Source of the DNA: Sinonovacula constricta
Lineage: Eukaryota > Mollusca > Bivalvia > Cardiida > Solecurtidae
Assembly (NCBI GenBank): GCA_007844125.1
Contig: CM017565.1
Coordinates: 11,280,450-11,344,449, forward strand
Length of the DNA: 64,000 nt
Direction: 5' to 3'
Part shown: positions 60,129-64,000 of the stretch, piece after piece
Position numbering within the stretch: the stretch's first letter is position 1
Layout of the letters: each line of letters begins with the position of its first letter
Position numbers and translations under genes: made by a program
The notes under the pieces: model-generated
What the model saw: only the letters and a program-made list of their open reading frames with translations
Told to the model about the DNA's origin: nothing
Databases searched by the model: none

Positions 60129-60725
60129 GGGAAAACATTCTCACTACATCAAGTACACCTGTTGATGAAGTTCAATCCCAATGCAAACAAATCCAAATGT
60201 TTTTCTGGAAACGTCCGATATTAAATTGGATTGAATGTAGTTTTAAGAAAACAAAGACTTATATGGTAATATTTCTTTAGTACTTTTAGTATATACATTA
60301 ATAACTACTTTTGGCAAGATAACGCGTTCAATTTGACTACAAATAACGTTGGCTGTTTTCTATTATATCTCCCTTGAGAATCATTTATGATTCCGTTCTA
60401 TTTTTAACTTATGATATTCCGTTCTATTTTTAGCTTAGTGATGTCTATATTTATGTGGTACCGCCACCTAGCGTCTGAATGATGCCAATTCTTAACTTGT
60501 ACATTAGTGATTTGTGACTTGAGAATTGTGACTTTGAGATTTGTAACATGTAAATTGTAAGCGAACATAACATTTGTGACTTGAGAATTGTGACTTGAGA
60601 TTTGTAATTTCCAAATTGTACACGAGAAGTGTGAATTAGATACATGTTAAAATGAACGTGTTTGTGCAAACAAATAGCAAATTTAAGCATATGCAGTGTT
60701 GCAATTTGCAAATTAGAAATTGAAT

Positions 60726-62053
60726 ATTGCCGGACATCCCTTTCCATCCCCTTCCAACGTGGGTCCAAAACATCATCAGCAATAAGCACTTTAACAAACT
60801 TCATTAACTATATAAAATAATACATCTTAGCAATATCACTTAAACATTTACACTAAGTCATTTTGTATTGTCTTAAATTTGAGTGTTAGGGATTTTTGTA
60901 AAAAAATAAATATGTAACAACATTGAAGCAAAACATAAATAAGCTTTGGGTTTCTCTTTTTTTATTAAAATGGGTCTTTTACATGGAGATTAAAACGATG
61001 AAGATTTATAATAACTGTAGTCTAAAGTATTGATTTTTAAAAAAAAAAAAGAAAGCCACATCATCATGGAAAATTACATGGTTGAACTAGAAATACTTTT
61101 GAACATCAAAGCATTAAAGTCTAGAAAAGGAAAAAACCTTGAAGAATGATACTAACTATCTCCTGATAAAAGGATATATGTGCTAGCTGATAATCACACA
61201 CTGATAGAAAGCTATTCTTGTTCTGAGTTATCTATATAACTGTGTCTGGTTAAAATAATTGTACTGCCAATAACATCAAAGCAAAAAATCCTGTAGCTAA
61301 AATGCTTTTCAATACATTTATTTTGGCTATTGCTAACAATTAAGAATATTATGCAATCAATTGTTGGCAATTGTTGAAATGTTTCGCTTCAATGTGATAA
61401 ATATATCAGGTGAGTGTGTAAATGTAAGGGTGCTAGCTACAGAATCTAGCATCTACTTCATTTTCTTATGAGCCCACCAACATATGTTTGATGTTTATAA
61501 CAGTTAGGTTTAAAGATCATGAATATGAACTGAACATGAAGAAAGCCAATGGTGCATTACAGACATTGTGCATTCATTTACAATAAAATATTCATACAAG
61601 TGATAAAAATATTACTACAAGTGATAACTGACAACAAATATGTGTTATTGAAATAGAAATAACCTTACACTTTATGTAAATAAAGGTCTCAGCACATTTT
61701 AAGGCAAATGATAAGGTTTTGCATCCAATTATTAATATAAAAACATACAGCACCATACAGATCAAAATAAGGAACAAAAGTTGCAAATTCTTCTCTCAAA
61801 ACAAGCACCACTGATTTCTAACTTAATAATAAAGTGACCTGAAAATGTGAAAGCAATAACACTGGGTACACAAGTCTCTGCAGTGTGTACACAAGTTAAC
61901 CAAGGAGACAACTGATGGTACACTAATAGAACAGAAACCCTGGATTACACTCAAGGAAAGAAGAAGAATAAAAAGCTCCAAGGAAAATATCCAGGGACAC
62001 ATAGATACGGCGGGGTGGGATGACTTCATGGTTAGCAGACGACAGTTTCCTAC
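60726..62053 (-). other. Piezo intron e1-e2, left of e1
   Basis: AT-rich intron sequence with no gene or repeat recognised. Confidence 0.75.
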
Positions 62054-62113
62054 CTAGGGATTTCATTGTATTGCTATCATATCCATCGGGCGCGTCAAGA
62101 CCGAGTGGAAAAT
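62054..62113 (-). CDS. Piezo: Piezo exon e1 (5'-most recognised; blade)
   Basis: This 60-nt exon holds 19 codons plus a split codon at each end. It encodes FPLGLDAPDGYDSNTMKSL and then a G shared with e2. The acceptor follows a pyrimidine-rich run (TCTCCTCCAG), and the donor is CTAG|GTAGGA. Exit phase 1 matches the entry of e2. Vertebrate Piezo1 has a comparable 'LLQSLGE' segment just ahead of its KYWIYV helix, which supports the placement. A second phase-compatible donor lies 45 nt further on, at 62009 (see findings). The short length makes this the least certain exon of the chain. Confidence 0.72.
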
Positions 62114-63852
62114 CTGGAGGAGAGTCACAACAAATGCACAACACAAGGAAACTGGAGAGTTGGTCTAGAGGACATAACTACAGGTACAATTGTTAGTCAC
62201 AAGAACAATAACAATATGCTTAAGTACTATGTTATTTTAAAATAAATTGTTAAAATGTGTATATTTAGAATAAAAGGTAAACTGATTTTTTACATCCTTC
62301 TTATACACTTTTTTTTCTGGACAAGATTTTTTATAGTTCCGAATATTATCATAGGTTTCAAAATAATTATCAACTTAGAAATAAATATGTTATGAAATTA
62401 TCATTGACAACATAAGGTTTTACCCCACATTGTGCATTAAAGAATCTTCAGAACTAAATATATAAAAAGGATGACACAGTTCTTTTCTTATTTAAATGTT
62501 AATTGCAGATCAAGAATCATTCGGAGTCTTTATTGAAGAATGAGAGCACTTTATAAGAATACATTCCATAATCCAGTTAGCAGCACCTTGTGGAAATGTA
62601 CAATCATTCTGGATAACAGCTTCTTGTAAACAACACAATAAACGTATTGTTTCAATAAATGTAAATAATAATATGCTGTAGATTACCAACCATTTTATAT
62701 GATCTGATGGATTGTTTATTATACATCAATTAAAACAGTTTTTTGTACAACTGTCTGTAGGTATAACCTACAGAATTTTTTGTTATATGATTCTGGCACA
62801 AAGCATAAGGTAAATTGGCTGAGATCTATATAAAATTGATGCAATATAATTATATAGAGGTTCCTTATATCAAATCAAGCCAAAAGACTTTCATTCTTCA
62901 ATAAACAACTCATGTTAGTAGACTGCAACCCATCAAATCCAAAATGCATGTTAAATACTAAAAATATTAGTTAAAAAAGAGAATAAGTCTAGATTTACCT
63001 AACATAGCTAGAAGAAACAAGGAACAACAAAAAAACATTTTAACAACTTTTCTGAAAACAGTTTTTAACTAAATCTTAAAAGAAAACTTGAACACATGTT
63101 AACATACGAAATTTTAAAACTTTTGAATATTTTAATTAGCACAACTTTTGAACATAATTAGTATTCAAGTAAACTCTTATAAAATTTATTATCTATATAA
63201 ATTCTACAATAACAGAACTGCAATCTTATTATTTACAAGCTTTAAACATGAAAAATTATTATGAAATAATATCTAATCACCAAGTAAGCAATGGGTTTAA
63301 AGAAAACTTCATGCACATTTCCCCACAATTGTTACATAGTATCTGCTCCCAACAGGATATGACAGATTAAAACACCTTTGCACAAACCCATGGAAACAAA
63401 TGAAAATGGTTGAAAATGAAAATCTGAGTAACAGAAAACAAAATGACTTGAATATAAAAGCGACTATAATCAGTTACTCCTCGAATTCTGATATTGTTTT
63501 ACTGAATTAAAATCTACAGAAACTAAATGTTCTTTTTTTAATAGTGAGTATTATGTTAAAATTGTATTTCAATTATGTCCAAACATCAAGTTGAACTCTA
63601 ATCTGGAACTGTTACAAAAATTTAATTCCAATTAGACATCAGGTCGACACAATGTTAATACCTACAACAGCAAGCCAGATAAACCCCAACAAGTTATGTA
63701 CCCTATTACTTGGTGAAAGGTTTCAAGATTATTCTGTTACACACAGAAATGCCATATTTAATAGATAAACTATTGGATTATCAATAGCTAGTTAAATTGA
63801 TAGGGAGTGACACAAGTACTTGACATTAAAGGCATTGAACATTGTAATGTAC
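62114..63852 (-). other. sequence upstream of e1
   Basis: AT-rich sequence, presumably Piezo intron. It may hide a small phase-1 exon needed before e1, but none could be identified with confidence. Confidence 0.6.
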
Positions 63853-63945
63853 CTTATCTGGTTTCAAACTGTGATCACAGTGGGAGGTTAATGGGTTAGG
63901 GGAGGGTAGCGGAGGTGGGTCTTGCCAGCTGGACACAGCCTCAGA
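63853..63945 (-). CDS. possible further upstream Piezo exon
   Basis: On the minus strand a good acceptor (CTGATACCTCTGCAG) opens a 93-nt frame reading SEAVSSWQDPPPLPSPNPLT and then SHCDHSLKPDK, ending AAG|GTACAT. It is proline- and serine-rich, like a Piezo cytosolic linker. However, it exits at phase 0, whereas e1 needs a preceding phase-1 exon. Either another small exon lies between, a border is wrong, or this is not an exon. The donor is weak. Confidence 0.25.
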
Positions 63946-64000
63946 CTGCAGAGGTATCAGGAAATGGGTGGGGATTAGAGCGTAACTGACCAATGGCAGT

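Larger units (their letters stand above)
59063..60725. mobile_element. foldback (long inverted-repeat) element
   Basis: The left arm (about 59063-59345) and right arm (about 60450-60725) are imperfect inverted copies. For example, aatttgtaaattgcaacaca on the left matches the reverse complement of the right arm (AATTTGCAAATTGCAACACT). The arms are built of short related motifs (acaatttacaagttacaaat on the left; attgtgacttgagatttgta on the right), giving many internal AT-rich palindromic steps. Near the inner ends lie 'gggggcgcttctaac' and the reverse complement of 'gtaccgccacctagcgtc'. The spacer contains two tRNA-like SINE heads. Confidence 0.55.
206..62113 (-). other. Piezo: Piezo mechanosensitive channel gene, partial (32 exons in window)
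   Basis: Piezo proteins form trimeric, propeller-shaped plasma-membrane cation channels opened by membrane tension. The exons read in order on the minus strand give the family's landmarks: KYWIFVCTTM and YRIIYMILFLL in the blade, NYFFYKFGLE, a lysine/glutamate-rich beam helix, SGDYYLFEETDDDEE, KYLFQFGFFPWND, TDVYAPMFLCD, VDRALYLRKNVMGK, KTAQVFYFVKCVYFALSAYQ, PTRILGNMLTKKYNYVNL, VEDIYAN-like MEDIYANIY, and the outer helix KYGVGGLLLF...ILWFPL. All 31 internal junctions use GT-AG borders and keep phase. Summed exon length is about 4,511 nt. The gene is incomplete at both ends: the start codon and N-terminal blade lie to the right, and most of the cap, the inner helix and the C-terminus lie to the left. 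Introns range from about 170 bp to 13.1 kb, and the two largest are filled by satellite-like arrays. Paralogue number is not assignable because invertebrates usually have one or a few Piezo genes. Confidence 0.96.

Overview
The window is eukaryotic, AT-rich and intron-dense. It is almost entirely one gene on the minus strand: a Piezo-type mechanosensitive cation channel. I can place 32 consecutive coding exons between 62113 (5') and 206 (3'). Every one of the 31 junctions keeps the reading frame, and together they give about 4.5 kb of coding sequence (roughly 1,500 codons). Piezo proteins are usually about 2,500 residues. The window therefore covers the middle and C-terminal half of the blade, the beam, the long intracellular loops, the anchor, the outer helix and the first residues of the extracellular cap. 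The N-terminal blade exons lie off the right edge. The rest of the cap, the inner pore helix and the C-terminal domain lie off the left edge. Local exon numbers e1-e32 run 5' to 3', from high to low coordinates.

The likely host is an invertebrate, probably a mollusc and perhaps a bivalve. The reasons are the Piezo sequence type, an interspersed repeat resembling 'gaccttgacctt' elements that I recall from molluscan genomes (13190-13372), tRNA-derived SINE-like pieces, and captured THAP/SWIM and TTF-type zinc-finger exons. The species cannot be named from sequence alone.

Roughly half of the window is tandem repeat inside Piezo introns: a 50-bp array (1161-3262), a 38-bp array (4961-5545), a 41-bp array (5952-8109), a 67-bp array of about 10.2 kb (14111-24345), a 61-bp array (30770-31855), a 43-bp array of about 12.5 kb (34432-46972) and a 73-bp array (51759-53425). 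The 43-bp array contains nested kilobase-scale block duplications. Several smaller arrays sit beside exons.

The main finding is that many of these tandem repeats start exactly on a Piezo splice junction and carry copies of it. The 73-bp unit is the last 19 nt of an intron plus the first 54 nt of exon e7, so about 20 decoy 3' splice sites precede the real one. The 61-bp unit copies the e16 donor. The e12, e23 and e29 donors and the e14, e18 and e29 acceptors are also duplicated in short or degenerate arrays. This looks like a recurrent process of tandem duplication across exon-intron boundaries within one gene.

Other insertions in introns are a TIR element with a 9-bp target duplication inside the 41-bp array, an element carrying divergent THAP and SWIM-like exons, a Tc1/mariner-like non-autonomous element, a hAT-like element with an intact TTF-type zinc-finger ORF, and a foldback element holding two SINE-like units. 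No rRNA, functional tRNA, CRISPR or prokaryotic feature was seen.
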